DNA of 64,000 nt from Acanthopleura granulata. Lineage: Eukaryota; Mollusca; Polyplacophora; Chitonida; Chitonidae. The stretch covers positions 18,353,672 through 18,417,671 of the forward strand of contig JABBOT010000004.1 in NCBI GenBank assembly GCA_016165875.1, read 5' to 3'. The notes under the pieces were generated by a model. It saw only the letters and a program-made list of their open reading frames with translations. It was not told the DNA's origin and did not search any database. Position 1 is the stretch's first letter. Each line of letters starts with the position of its first letter. Shown here in pieces: positions 25,201 through 40,200 of the stretch. A program made the position numbers and the translations under genes.

Positions 25201-28200
25201 TGTGATACTTGCAAATGATAAAAAGTTTACTCATGTTGCAAAGACAAAGTTTTTTAGCGACTTAACAGAAGTTCAAATGTTGGATTATTCGATATACCGC
25301 CTCTTTGGTTGCCTTCAAACTGAGGTGTATCAGTTACATAAACTTCGTCGTCGTATAAGTGAAATATTCTTAATTAAGCATGGCGCTCAGTTCATAATGA
25401 AAAAACATACCTTCCATTATAAGTGAGGCCTATTACTTACCACATATCTTGACGGTCCATCGGTCATCAATAACACAGTTGTTGGATTTCAGACGACTGT
25501 GAAAATGTTTCCTGGTGTGAAGGTAAGCCATGCCCCTAGCAATATCCGTGGCAAAGGAGAACCTAACAAAACATCAAACCAGATGGCGACATCAGACAGA
25601 TACAACAGCGGTAATAGATAATAAAAAATGAATGATTTCAGCGGACAAACCACATTAAGCTCATTTGTCGCTTATTAACTAAAGAGCTGTGCGGGTAAGG
25701 TATATTCTCGGTTTCCTTTTTCAGCCCTACTTTGTGATGTTTTGCTTTATTCATGTACAAAGAACAGCTATATACAATACAGATAAATATAAATGGAGTC
25801 GTAGAAGAGGTTTCCATGGCCATTGCCTTCATTACCAGTATATAGTAGTTACATACACATATAAAGTCTATCACATAACCACCAAGGTGACTCATGCATA
25901 TTCCTTTTTCAACCATACTTTATGCTTTGCTTTATTCATGTTCAAAGAACAGCTACAAAGAACGCAAAGTGAGCTAAGGCCTATACGGGCTATTATTTTT
26001 TGGCCTGTCGTCTTTAGAGGCTCTATAGAATTTTTCGTGGAACAAGTGCTCTACATTTATTTTTGAAATACTCTACCTATGCACCACGCTTGATTATCAT
26101 GGCTCCGTGTCGTTTAATTGGGTGCCGCCTCATATCGGTATTCCTGGTAATGAGCAGGCTGACCAGTAGGTTAAACAAGCTGTAATGTTGCCTGACATAA
26201 CGCTCACTGTTCCCCTATCTCTAGGAGAGAAGCAATTAGCTCAATAAAGATAAGATAAAAATAAGATAAGTTCATAGATGCCTGACAGGATGAATGGGAT
26301 GGCTCCGACAAAGGAGGGTTTTTCCATGAACACAACTCAATACCTTACCCTATGCCCTGTCACTTAATCGTCGTCAGGACGAAGTACTAGTTTTTCGACT
26401 CCTATCCGGTCACTTTCCAACCAGTTTATAATTGTTCAGATTTGATCTCCACTATACAGGACTCTGCGAGGGATGTTTTGTGGAGGACAGTATCCTCCAC
26501 CTCATGTTCCCTTGTCTGCGACATACATTACCTACAGAGGACGTAATTCTGCGTACATTATGTACGCAGAATTACGTCCTCTCGTAAAAACGCCATTACA
26601 AACCAAGCCCTCCCACTAAACGTAAGGAGAATAATAGAGGAACTTTCCATTGTAGATGCCTTAACCATTATATATAACAATTACATAGAGATCATTTTTA
26701 CAAAGCACACACTGACTTATATTTATAATTTATTGAAACGGTGTTAGAATAGATTTTTAATTTGTGAAAGCGCTAGTGCCATTGTTTTAAAATATGCAAG
26801 AGCTGGACCTATACAGTTTTTAGAGTATTTACATACAGCGGACAATATGAAATGCTGTTTTAAGTTACGACAAATCGTATATGCCGATTCACTGTCTCAC
26901 GGAGAGAAAGACAATCTTTCACTCAATTACCCTTTTATTCCATATCTGTTCAGCATGGTCACGAAATCCTAGAGACCACACAATTAAGGCTTATAATGGT
27001 TCATGGTGGCCATTGACTTCGCATGCAGACAGCAATTACCTATGCTACATCTGAAGACGAAGCTGGTTGCCAGGCTAAGCACGCACCAATGTATATTCTA
27101 TGCTTTCTTGACATCTAAAGCACACCAGGATGCAGGTATGCAGAGAGCTGTGGTTGAGCCTACGTCTGTAGCTTTGACAACACAACTCGTCTGGCATATT
27201 CACTCGATCAGTCCTTGCATCCCAAAAAATATCTGAGTAGATATATGAAAAAGGAATTTTTCTTTTGCTAAAAGCTCTTTCAGAGTAATAATAATAATAC
27301 TTACACTTCTTGTGAACACAAATAAACTCATTTATGGATTTATAGATTTTGAAAACTGAGATGATATATACTGTATACCTGAACGCCCATGACAACGGAA
27401 CGTCTTCGTTCAACAAAACATCGCTCAAACTTCCCTTCGGACAGTACTCTGTCAGAATGCACACGTTGGGAAGTTCAACACACCCACCGATAAACTTGCA
27501 CAAGTTTTGGTGGTCCATTGATCTGAAATGATGTACACATATAAAAATACATGCTTTTCAAAATTCAAAATACGACATATTAGTAAAAAAATAAATACAC
27601 GACTGTTCCTGTAACTGAGACATTATAAGGTGTATTTTATCAACATACATCCTGTAGGTCACCGACGCATTATGAAGAAGCCGACTGATACGGGGTAAAA
27701 CGCTCTTGAGTACTGACGTAATTAACGTTCTAGGGACACACCCAACCAGAGGATTTAAACCAGTTTTGGTAACTTCTACATATATTCCTATAACCACATA
27801 TCTGAATACCAAGAAGAATTAAGGATTAAGCTATTATTATCCATTTTATAGCTGTTGTGACTGTTTTCCTATCGATACGTCTAATACCCGTACCGGATCA
27901 ACCAGAGAACGTTGGATAAAGAACTCTCTCAATAAAATACAACAAATGAAAAAGACATGAAAATCAAAAACAAAATAATTCAACATTTCGAATATCCTTA
28001 GAGTTAGAAATATGGAAATAGCACTACAAGCGATTGGAATAGGACATTGTAGGATTAACTGCTAAATCTCAAAACAGCTAAAACGATAGTGTCCAAGCCA
28101 TTATCAATCATTCAAAATGGGTTAAAAATGCAAAGGATATGCTGAATGGCATATCCTTTGCATTTGCAATCATCATAATGATTTGTTGGTGTCTCCTGAC

Positions 28201-31200
28201 TGTTTTATACATAGAAATGGATTTATGTACCATACTTTATGTGTACTATATCAATGTGCAAAGGATAACTTTTATCAACGTACTGTCACTGAGGAATGTT
28301 GGTACATTCTCTGTGGTTATAAGATGTATGATCGACAAGATATTGTGCTGACGAAGTAAATGTGGACTATGTTAGGAGGTGATGTAATGAAGTGTATACT
28401 CGAGAATGGAAAAGAAATACACGGCATAATTACAAGGACGATTTTACTCATAGAAAATAGCGTCAATGGCGGCGAAGAACATCACGTACAGGCCTAGTCT
28501 TATCACACACTGGCACAAGGGCTCCAGCGACCTTCGGTTTTCTCACAAGAAGAGAACAGTGCCTTAATTTTAGTTAATTGACTTAAAATGACTTATTTAA
28601 CAAGAAAATAACCCATGCATGCCTGATATCAGATAAAGTCCTTGGGCGATCTCAACTTTGACCGGCCCTTGCCATGCTCAGTGGCTAATGGGTTGCTTTG
28701 CAAAAATTTCTTTTGATGAGAAAATCTTTGTGCTACATGGATGGAAACATGTTGACTGTTACATACATTTCTACAGAAAGAAATAACACAAAGAGCCCGA
28801 ACTTCCTCAAACCTGTTTGGTTTATATGCAATCTACTACTTCGCCGAGCAAAGTGTATATACCGCATTCACCCAGGTGAAAAGGAAATTATAAATTGAAG
28901 TGTGGAAATGAGTTCCATTCGTCCGTGCGCATGTCTAACTATAATATAAGCCTCAATCACTGCGCATTGTTACAAAGCAGAGCAATGCAGTTTTATATAA
29001 CATAGCAAAATCTATGCGCCGATGCTGGTATTAATGTGGTGTTGTTTCATTTCACCACTGTTAATCACGAGCAGATGTACAGGTTACACGCGGCATTGTC
29101 CATGCACTTTGTAAGCGTTATATATTATACAGTTCCACCTCTTATTATATTCTCCGCGTAGGGTTTATTTCCAATCATAAAGAACTGACCCATCATAATG
29201 ATTTTCTCGAGAACGAAATAAACATATCTAGAGATAAAAGCTTGGAAACTTCCCCTCACCAAAACAGAACGCTGAGCAACGTACCTCACATCTTTCACTT
29301 CCATCCGGATAGCTTTTGTCACACAGAATTGGTTTTTGTGGATTTCCTTCACTGCCACCGTACGTCCAGACCTACAATACATGGACAGCCACACTGCGTT
29401 AATCTGTTCTGAGATTCTTCAGAATTGCATCCTTCGTGAATGCAGACAATAAAATCATCGCCATAAAATGGTGCTAATTGTTTTGTTATGACCTGGCCCT
29501 CAATCCAGCGATTTTATTTGTCCATTTAATTAATTTTTACCATCCTCTCACTTTGTCTCTATACTTTCTATACGGGAAGCTCTTACATATCAACTGAAAA
29601 ATCAGGAAGCTGGAAGAGAAACAAACCATATACGATATCGAGAACACCCTATATATATGCTACATGTTTTATGACAACCAGGTGCACCAGAGATAACTTG
29701 CAATAACAATTAAATGGTATATTTATTAACAAAGGCCAATTACATAATTGCAAAAGTACAACCCCTGATTTTCGCGCAGGTAAAACTAATATTTTTGAAA
29801 GGGCAGTATTATAGCTATATAAGCTCCGAAATAACACACAGCATGATATACATGATATATACATTACGATCGCATCGTGTACCACCAGGCTTAAGACCGC
29901 AATTAAGTCGCTGGAACCCACTACTTATTCATTACCCTAATGTGGCCGGCCAATGACACCCATTCACGGAAGTCTTTTCTTCTCTGATGTCAAAGAACAA
30001 GTACTCGTTTCAGATACTGAAAATGAGTGCTCGTTAAATCATTCGTTTGTTTCCACTTTTAAATCATGCGATAATGTATTTTTCTGTCAGGTATGACCTC
30101 AACTTACACCAAAGCCGTCTTGACGAATATCTGCTTTTGCAGAGCCATCTGCGCCATGTTTGTGGTGTCGGTGTTATTGGTGACGTTAGACAAACTGACG
30201 AAGCTTCCGATAAAACTACCCCATGTCGCCCGTTTATTATCTGCATCAGAAGATAGAAACATGAGAATTTATAAAGTTAACATCTGTTCATATTTATTTC
30301 CAAGAAACGATTTTCGCGTTGTACACATGTGTAAATAAGAATGACATTCAAACTGGTCGTAACTATTGTGCACACACTGTTATTATTCCCGACATTTGAC
30401 ATTTTCCTTACGACTGACAAGGGATGTATATGTATTAGGCGACCATAGCCTAATAGCAAAGGTTAACACGCATGAGGAAGGAAAATAACAGCCACCTCTT
30501 AATGAGTTCTATGGGTCTCATGGCTATCAATATGTTCACCTCAAAGATTTTCAGGTGGGTTATCAAACGTTGGTGTTGAACGCTCTCTGGTAACCTATTT
30601 GTCGCTTGTCATTATGTCTCCTCCAGTTTACATGTATCCCTATAAATGCACGGTGAAGTACAGTACAGGTATGAATGGGGCGCAATCGGGTACAAAGACA
30701 AATAGCTCCAGCTTATAACAGTGTCATGGTGCTATGGAGCGTATTTGGTAGCAAAATTTATCGACAGGCCACACAATGCTACACATCTGTAATAAATGCT
30801 CATTGCGTTTCCTTACAAAATACCATAATAAAAATTGCACATTGATGTATATTTCAAATATCCCCATGAACCTTACATATTGGGAAATCCATGATATCTT
30901 TACATGTATTGTACATGTCAGGTAGTATCGTATACTTTGTTTACATAATAAACAAAAATAGGCATGCATGCATACCAAAGCTTATTAAAGTGAATTATAG
31001 TCTGCCACTGTATATACTTAGAAAAAGAAGTAATTCACATCAAAGAAATATATTTTAAAACTTCAGTTGCGCATGAAAAGATAGAATTCAACTGGAAATA
31101 TAGGGGATTATCGGACACATCGTTTCGAGTGGCCATGTTGTAGAAGCCCTGAAGAACTTTGCCAATCACCATCCCTGAAAACGTCATGTGATAGTTTCAC

Positions 31201-34200
31201 TGGGACGTCATATCGCCTCAGCTCTTGATTATTAGTAGGGCTTGGTGAATAGACAGATATCTGAGCAATAAATCGGAATTTCAGATTATTGAGAGAGATA
31301 AATTGACGTATTTTATCCCAGCTGAATACGTGAAATTGAGATCAGCTACCTATGTTACAAGGCTTACGTGGTGGGACAGAAGGGTGTGGTAATTTGACCG
31401 ACGCGAATTGGTGAGAAAACCGCCTGGGGATAGCCACATTTATTCTGTTGATAAGCGTTGTAGAATTTTTAAAATATTTCTATTACACATTTGAAACACT
31501 TCTTAGGTAAGGAATTCCAGTTCAGTGGCTGACTTTATGTTGACTTTAAAATGACTATACATCAATGTCTTTTATTTTTCAAGGACACCCTCAGAGATTA
31601 AACAAAACAGATAATAAAAACCACCAATTGCTATAAAGTTTGCACAATCTTGTCTACATGAATGGGTACCTACCTTCTTCTAGACTCTCAAATGGAATGA
31701 TCCAGCTTTCATCCCATAATAATTTCCACTTCTGCCACTGAAGATGCTGGATGTAAACGAAACCAGTTCATTAATGCTTAACCAATGAGACATGTCAAGT
31801 ATATAAGTATAAAAAGAAAAAGGCATATTTGCACATATGCAGATATGCACCAGTCAACAATAAATATATACTTATCACACGAAGATGCTTAAATACAATG
31901 TTTGTCTTCTATATAATACTCACCAATATTCCTTCAAATGATGTAAGCACCTGTCATAGGTTGTCTAAATTAGGAGTAATAAATCATAACACCGGTATCG
32001 ATTACATCAGAATGCGCGTAAAATTTAAGCATGCTTTTTTATCTGCTACTATGTCTCATACTGGCTTCCTCTCCGGCGGTACATAGGAAAGTCTGCTAGC
32101 AGCCTGTGAATGGTTGTGGGATTCCCCCGGGCCCTGCCCGATTTACCCCTACCATATTGCTGGTCGCCATCGTATAAGTGAAATATTCTTGAGTACGCCG
32201 TAAAATACCAATCAAATAAATAAATAAAAACTACCGTGTCAACGTCTGAAGGATGAAAAGAATAAAAGAACGAAAACGAAACTATAAACTCACCTAACCA
32301 TTTTCATGTGTGAAATAAGCTAAAACTATATACACCCCGTGTCGTATCAGATTATACTTTTGCTGGCAGAACGACAGATAAATAAATCTTAAACCAAAGA
32401 GAGAGGGAGTGAATAAAATGAGAAGAAGGATACATGACGTGAATTACTTACACAGAAAACAGCAGCAATGGCAGCTAAGAAGATGATGACTGTGGTCGCA
32501 ATCAGTCCAGTTTTCCACGGTTCCAAGGGACACACGCCACAGTCTTTCGGACACGTGCTACAATCTTCACCCTCCTTATCTTCACATACCTCGTTCCCAC
32601 AAACTGAGATATGCAAATAAAAATAAAATAATAATACTACAAAACAACTATAGCAACAACAACAAAAACTAACATCCGACTTATATGTGAAATTACCTGC
32701 ATATGTTGAATATAGGCCTAATATCTTTTCGGAAATACAATCACATACAAAACATATCTAATAATCCAAATGGCATCGACATATATTTTGATTTTGGGGT
32801 GATTTTTGTGAAGGTAGAAAAAACTGTACGTATTTTAAATTTTCGTCCTTATTTTTCATTTTTTGGAAGGCCTTGTGGAAGAAGCTATACTCGATTAAGA
32901 AGCTAGGTGACACAACTATTGATAACTTGTATATAATTGTGACATCAGAGCAGAAGCAGAGGAAGCTGTCAAAACTCTGTTCATGCCACTCTTCCTGTAC
33001 ACGTCACTGTCATTAATTCCCTCTCTGGCATCCCGCCGATATATCTGTTGACTACAGTTTTTAGCTGAACACTCGCGGAAACGACAACAGAAATTAGATA
33101 ATCCGACAGGATTATAATCAAAGATTTGACCTAACTAATGAGACCATAGGTTCAATTATACTGCATGTTATAACCATGAATGTGCAAACAATGTTAACGG
33201 CCAACAGTGTTTCAATAATTGTAACGAGCCTTGCACTGTTTCTAAACAGTTAAGAGACAATTGTGACAGCAGAGTCATTTGGGCTTTTTGTTTATATTGG
33301 TTGTTCATATAACGGAAATCCTCTGTCCCTGACTGCCCTCGGTGCAGGTTCGCTATGACGCGCTTTGGATACGTCATAATATGATGCTGTTTGTATGACG
33401 TCACTCCTCGCCGCTCCGTCTGCAGCTATCCTGAAAAGAGTGCTTTGTATTATTTTACTGCCGAGTTCTAAGCGATGTCTCGTAAATAGAACACACATTG
33501 TTTACACGATTCTGTCTATATAATAATGTGCCATAGTTGCCTTTTGTTAGCGTTTATATGTAGTCCTGATAAGCTGCATTTGTGGGTTCTTTAACAGTTA
33601 GTGTGATGTTGTTTCCCTTGTGCTAGGTAAAGATGGCTGCCACCGAATAACATGGCTACAATTAGGGGAATGTCCAAACCGCTGCGCAAGTTGTGCGGGT
33701 GATCATCACCTGTTCAGTGTCATTTACCTATTTCTGCATCATAACGTTATGTTATTCTGTAGACTTTTCTATTAGTTTCAGCGAGATAAATGGTTCGTTT
33801 TATCTTGACTTTTGTTATGACTTGGTATTACCACTATTGCGCATGTAGTTTTCAATGCAGCTATGTGACGATATGCTTCACTGAATTGTGGTACAATTGT
33901 ACCAGACTTAGATACATCTGTTAATTCAGCTGTCGTGATTCACATCAGAATTGCCCGATTAGGATTTCTTGTCTCTAGTACCATTTAATAGTTACTTTGC
34001 TTTACACAATTAATGTTTGTGTATTTAGGTAGACACAGATGTCTCGACTGTGTGATGTACCGGCATTCTGTCCTGGATACGCCGTGTATCTCCTGATGTG
34101 TTCCTGGTCAACAAGGATAATTAAGTTTATCACGATTTGTCTGATAATTTCCTTATCATATCGTTTGCAACAATTGCTATAATTTTATGTGTTCGGCTTT

Positions 34201-37200
34201 ATGGTTCGTGTTGAGAAAATATAATGATGCGCGCACTCTGCCTAGCCTTCACTGTGTATAACGGTATATACGATAATAACTAATAACCAGCGCTCGGAGT
34301 CAATGATACTTAAATATGCCTTATTCTCTAATCTACAGGTATTGTTTATTGCAAGTGTTTGAAACGAACATATCTGTGTAACATTACTTATGTCACATTC
34401 TGTGTTTATGTTCATAGGGTTATTCATGGGACCAGTGAATAAAATTATATACATAAAGACCTTGTCATCACAAATCGTGTGTGTTTCGTTCATTTCGCAC
34501 GTCACACAATCTCTCAGTTTTTGTGGCACTATAATATGTTTCCTTCCCCAGAGATACCCAGCATCAAAGCACTGCTGCGTGTCAGTCGGTTTATTTGGAC
34601 GCTTTGTAGTAGAGTGTGACAGAACATTATATATCACAATGCAATAAATTGATGATGTGGTATATGATGTATTGGCGCTATTGTCTTGAGCCATCATAAA
34701 AAATACACATGCATTTGTGAAGCAATTGTCGGGGTGATTTGTTACACAAGCAACGCACGAAGGCCAAAACAAGACGCGAATAATATGTTACACATCAGAA
34801 TATATCAACTGGGTTCACTTGTGTGATTTATTCATTCAACTATGTTCCACTCTACGATATCAAATGTAGTGTCTATTCAGAACTGACATCTGAGACATCA
34901 GCTCTGTCTATCTAAGTGATATTATCTATAGTTCTGTTCATCCGAGTGATATTATTCAGTCAGCTCTATCAATCTGAGTTATATTACACATAGTTCTGTT
35001 CATCTGAGTGATATTATCGATATCAGTCAAGTGGCCAGTAAGATGGTTGAGCAAGAAACCACAGATGCTTGACCAATCAAGCGTTTTCTCTGTTTTATGT
35101 CGAGATGCAGTTTATCCGCTAATTGATGAGATACAAAATACATGTGTTCCTGGCCTCTACCGATTTTCACCGCTCTGAATTTTAGACGTGAAGCACTAGT
35201 AAGAACTGCACAAAACGATGAACTAAATTAAGTAATTTTCAAACATAAAGAGGTATCTTTTCTCCACAATTCATCTTACATAAAATTCTAACAATGTCGA
35301 AACAGAATGTCGATATATTAGTAAATTCAGCCATTCTCATACCTTATTTAAATATACTGGCTATACCCTATGTGCTACAGCCATGCCCTGTAACTCGGAA
35401 GATGCCCTTCACATTTACTGTTAGGTAAAACGCTACCACCAAACCATCCTTGCAGACAATTGCCTTATCGTTTGTGAGGGTTTCAAGTAATTCATAACAG
35501 GAAAGCTTCAGAAATACTGCCCATCGTTAAATGTTAGACCATCGAACTTCAAAGGTTATGGCAATAAATCACAAGCATTATTGCGTTAATGAAGTGTGCT
35601 CAAAAAGATTTCGTAACTTTATTGTTTTATACACAAATAAAACTTATGGTCGTGTAGATTTTACAACGCCATTATGTTCACTATGATTAATGACAAAAGC
35701 AGAGACATTTCACATTAGGCCTAATTCTTAGCCTTCGGTCTGAGACGTTTTGTTTCTTTCTCTTAAGCCAGATTTATACAACCGCGGCCAGCGTGTAAAT
35801 TCTCAAAGGTATGTCACCAGGTCAGTTCAATTATGTTCTCAACCTCCTTCTAACACTCTGCATTATCCTTCAGTAACAACGATAAACATTTGTTTGTTTT
35901 GATCACTAATCAATAAATCCCACAATAGGCACATACACTTCACAGTAAATACACAAAGTGAAATGCTCTGCATCAAGTGTGTCGGTTACTTTCCAATAGG
36001 TTAACAATATCCACTGGAGCGCCAGTGACACGCTACTTGGATTAGTGTAGACAACTTTTATTCTAATATATCTAGACCTTAGATGGATCAGGTCGATTCT
36101 ATTGGGCAAATTATGTATCAACAGGTTAAATACAAAACAAGATTAGCATACATATACATGTAAGTAAATTATGTATACTGCTCAGGGGTAAGGATACGTG
36201 CACTTGCCGAAAACAATAAAACAAAAACGAAAATATAACGAAAACATATCCTTACAAACTGAAAGGTAGTAAAAACAACATAGAATAATACAAGAGTGTA
36301 TCAGTAGCGATTTGTGTCCTTGGGCCGCCACAGGGATGGGACACCCTCATAAAGCATGTCTCATGGAATCATGAAATCCACCGGGTATATAAATTAAGAT
36401 CTCCCTGTACTGACCATTTTCAGGCGTGGGTACAAGTTGGATCCACCAAAGAACCTTAAGTGTAATGTTTATTGTAGTTACATGTGGTGGGTTAATATGA
36501 CTCATACTGATCACTGGATTGTTTGCTGATAAACGTTTTACGACCTTATAGTGAACAGGACTTTATGGAACTCGTCTGACAATTAGAGCCGCAATAACGA
36601 GAGAGAACCCTCTTAGACAAGGCTTGGCTCGTAAAATCGCAGCAACAACCAAGACACGTTGTCAAGGGAATAGTCATGTGCCATTTCTTACAGCGCAGTG
36701 CATGCCTCACCTGTAGAAGGTTAATTTTGCTGTTATAGTTTATATGGATGTGATATACTTAACTCAGGCGTGATATGTATGAGGCAGCTTCCACATGTAT
36801 TCGTGGATATGTAACGAGATGGTCTATATCATGTATAATTAAAATCTGTTAGCTAGTGCCAATAATCACGAAGTTCCCCATTTTCTGGAAAACTGTACTG
36901 TGGTTTTACATCCGTTAAAAATGAGAAATTTCCCGCATGCATGACGGTTTATCACATTATTGCGGTTCGACGATGTTGTCATGCAGGAAATAAACTATAT
37001 AGGCCTATACAAATGCATCAATATTTTAACAGACAAATAAAATAATTTTAAAAAATGCAGTAATATTTCTGTCACAACCGCTTGTAAGTGTGTAGTTTTC
37101 CTGTTTCCATCAGCTTCCACGTAGACGGCTTCCGGTAAATGTTTCTGACCATTGTTTACTGTGGCCTTGACCACCCATCTAACTTATGCATACAAGCACC

Positions 37201-40200
37201 ATGAAATTAAGCTTTGAATATTTTCATATCGCCATTGAACAAAACGTTCGGGGTATGGTCAACTTCAGGTTAATGATGCGTAAACTGACATTATTTCCTG
37301 TCTGACAACTGCTAAAAGCGTCAGCCTCACAAATTACAAATGCAAGGGGCGGCTTATATTCGAAGTATATAGTACATAGGTTTACACGAGGGAATCATCC
37401 ATGGTCCCACAATGGACATACTTCGGCAGGTTAACTGGCAATACAGTGTTAATGAAGTGGGTCCACAAACTGTAAATATTCACCTGAGTCATAGTCTTAA
37501 CTCAGTATTAGTAGGTTTATAGATCAATTATTGCTTTATTGTAATTTTATCACACTGACCTTCGCCAAATTTTGCATCCACATATGAAACCATGACAATT
37601 CTGTCATTAATAATCTATTTAAATGGGGCTCAGTAAACACTGGTAATATGTTTTGGCCATGAAGTTAAATATACCGCGAATACTGGTCAGTCGTTTTATT
37701 GGTGAATGGAATTCCAGCTTTCACCCAGCCATGTCGATTTTCTGTGCTGAATATAAAAGTGTTGATTCAACTATTATGACAGCCACCCCCACCCCTCTCC
37801 CCTTCCTTCTGCGAATAATGAATCTCATCGTATTCATATAAAATAAACCCAGAAATTATTTCCTTATTCTTTCTTCCATTGCATGTATGCGTTCGCTTTT
37901 ATATAGAGCTTGAGTTAAATAAAGCCAAAGCTTGGCTCCACTACAAAAAATAAATGTGACGCAGAGGTGCACTGTTTGCAAGGCAAATGATCCTCACCGA
38001 ACTTCATTTCAACAGCCATATGAAAACAGTGGAGATGGTGGAAATCCAGACATTCCCTCCCCGAGACTGGGGTTGAACGAATGCCCCATGTGTCTTAACG
38101 ATTGAATGAAACGCAAGAGCCCCGACTCGCCCCTTTGCTTTCTGTCCCAGACAGGTAAATGTGGTCACATGCATTGTTATCACATGCAACGCAAGCTACA
38201 AGTACGTATTTTTAGACAATCACCCACAGCGTGTTGAATATCTCTTCCCGATCACATTACAACGTAAAAAATTGATTATTTAGTCCTAGTTCGGGGTTCT
38301 AAAGGAAAGTAGGAAGTGAGATTATGATCTTCAAGGATGCATAGCTGGAAGGATTTGTAAGCCACACGGAAACTATTCGCTCAGGAAGCCCGATCTTCCC
38401 AGTATCGCATTACGCAATTATATTGTGGAAACCTCTGTTCGACATGCTTTACTAAGAGGTGTTTGTTTTTAGGCAAGTCAAACTAGCCAACGGTGGTTAA
38501 ATCATTCCGAACTCATTAGTAGGAGGTTTAAACTGTTCCGCTGCCCCTTCTACCTCACATCCCTTAGTTCATTGCGTGCACGAACAAGCGATACCATCAA
38601 GTAACCCAATTTGGAAGCAGGGACTAATTGTTTCATATTTGGGCCTACGTGCAGTCGTTAGTTACAGTGATTAGTTTGAACCTGTTGGAGATAAAGTTTC
38701 GGTTTCTAAACATCGCCCGAGAGACCAGATCTCTTTGCACCAGAAACAAATGAGCAGTGACTCCGTCATAAGGGGGCTATCCCAGTCTGCAGGTGCTAAG
38801 GTCAGGGCTCAGAATGAGAGCAATCTAAACTTAGAGGCGAATGTACTGCTCCGTCGAGACTGACCTCTGGTGCATTGTGTCGCCATTTAACTGTCATTTT
38901 TTTCTGGTTTCTGTATGTCGGGAACCAGGCAGACAGAGAGTAGATTTAATACGTTGTGAGACGGCAAACGGACTAACGGTAAGAGCTGACATGTCACACT
39001 TTTCCCGTATCCTGTTGGCAGAACATTAACCGTGTGCGACCTTGATATGCATTAAATAATTTTTCGACCTGCTTTTTCAGGGATCTATGTTTCTAACTCT
39101 TTGAGAACGCTTGGTGTACAACACATCTTCGAGCGAAGGTTCTATTCATTAGGGAAAAAGAACGCGCTTTATTGAGAATCTAATCAAACTTCCACTAATA
39201 CAGCCCCCGTCATCTCAATCATTTGCACTTTCGCTCTTCAAAAGCATAAACTAACTTTGTCTCCAGCTTTGACCTATACGCTAGTGACAAATCTAGATAT
39301 ATATATGTATAAATTGAATTGTCACTGGTGGATGGCAAGGACTCTTCAACGGTTAGAATGCCACCACACTTACTTACTTAACAAGCCAGTGGTATACAGT
39401 GTTCAGTGATTTATTACACTGTCCACCTGTCCATTGTGGAACAATAGGAGAAGGCCTGCTGCCTATCAACATTGTCGCAACACTTGAGAATAACTCCAAT
39501 GGAGGCATGCTGTGAATTTATGAGGCAGACCCAAAATTTATCCCCAGGGACATAACTTACACCATGAGCGGTACATTAACAGATATATAGCTACATGTCT
39601 CACAGGGAGATGTGTATGTTGTAGTCAGTTGACTACAAGTATCATTTATTCGCCACTCATCCCTCACCCATACGTTAGTGTTATCATGGATATCTGCAAA
39701 CGAGCATCAAAGCCTTTTATCGAGCTAGGATAAATCATGTAGTGTTTACCCATTTCACTATACTGTACATGCATGTGTGGATAAGTGCTGCTCGTTCATC
39801 CAGCTGGAATGGTACTGATATGACAATCCCAGTTTCACCATATGCGTAACGGGGCCTACTTAACAAATTAACAACAGTAGCCTCTGGCGAAGGATGATTT
39901 TTTTTAATACCTTTATGAGATATCGATATTTGTTAATAACTTGTACTTTCGGCAGAGACCATCAGCTATATTTACAATAACAGCAAATGGACAGGGCAAA
40001 AGTGTGTCATTTTAAGGGCAAAACCTAAACAGGTACAAGGCTATAATGTATGTCAAACATCGATCATTCGACAACTGGTTTTAAAAATATTTTATCTCGG
40101 AAAATATTTGATATCTATATATTAAATATGAATATCTTCCTGTTTCGTCAGGATAAGCTTATCTACCGCAACGTAATTATACGACATATCACAACAGCTC

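Larger units (their letters stand above)
22765..25440. other. Cyclase introns 10-13 (exons 11-13 lie between)
   Basis: Intron stretches 22765-23510, 23631-24021, 24127-24708 and 24906-25440. AT-rich, no coding signal. The last ends with a SINE tail fragment near 25342-25380. Confidence 0.55.
25563..27378. other. Cyclase intron 9
   Basis: 1.8 kb. Holds a diverged local duplication (about 25715-25770 and 25901-25955, sharing CTTTATTCATGT and CAAAGAACAGCTA) and the non-LTR retrotransposon remnant described separately. Confidence 0.6.

Noticed and set aside
38040..38110. tRNA-like words on the minus strand (GTTCAACCCC)
   Set aside because: No acceptor stem or anticodon arm could be drawn.
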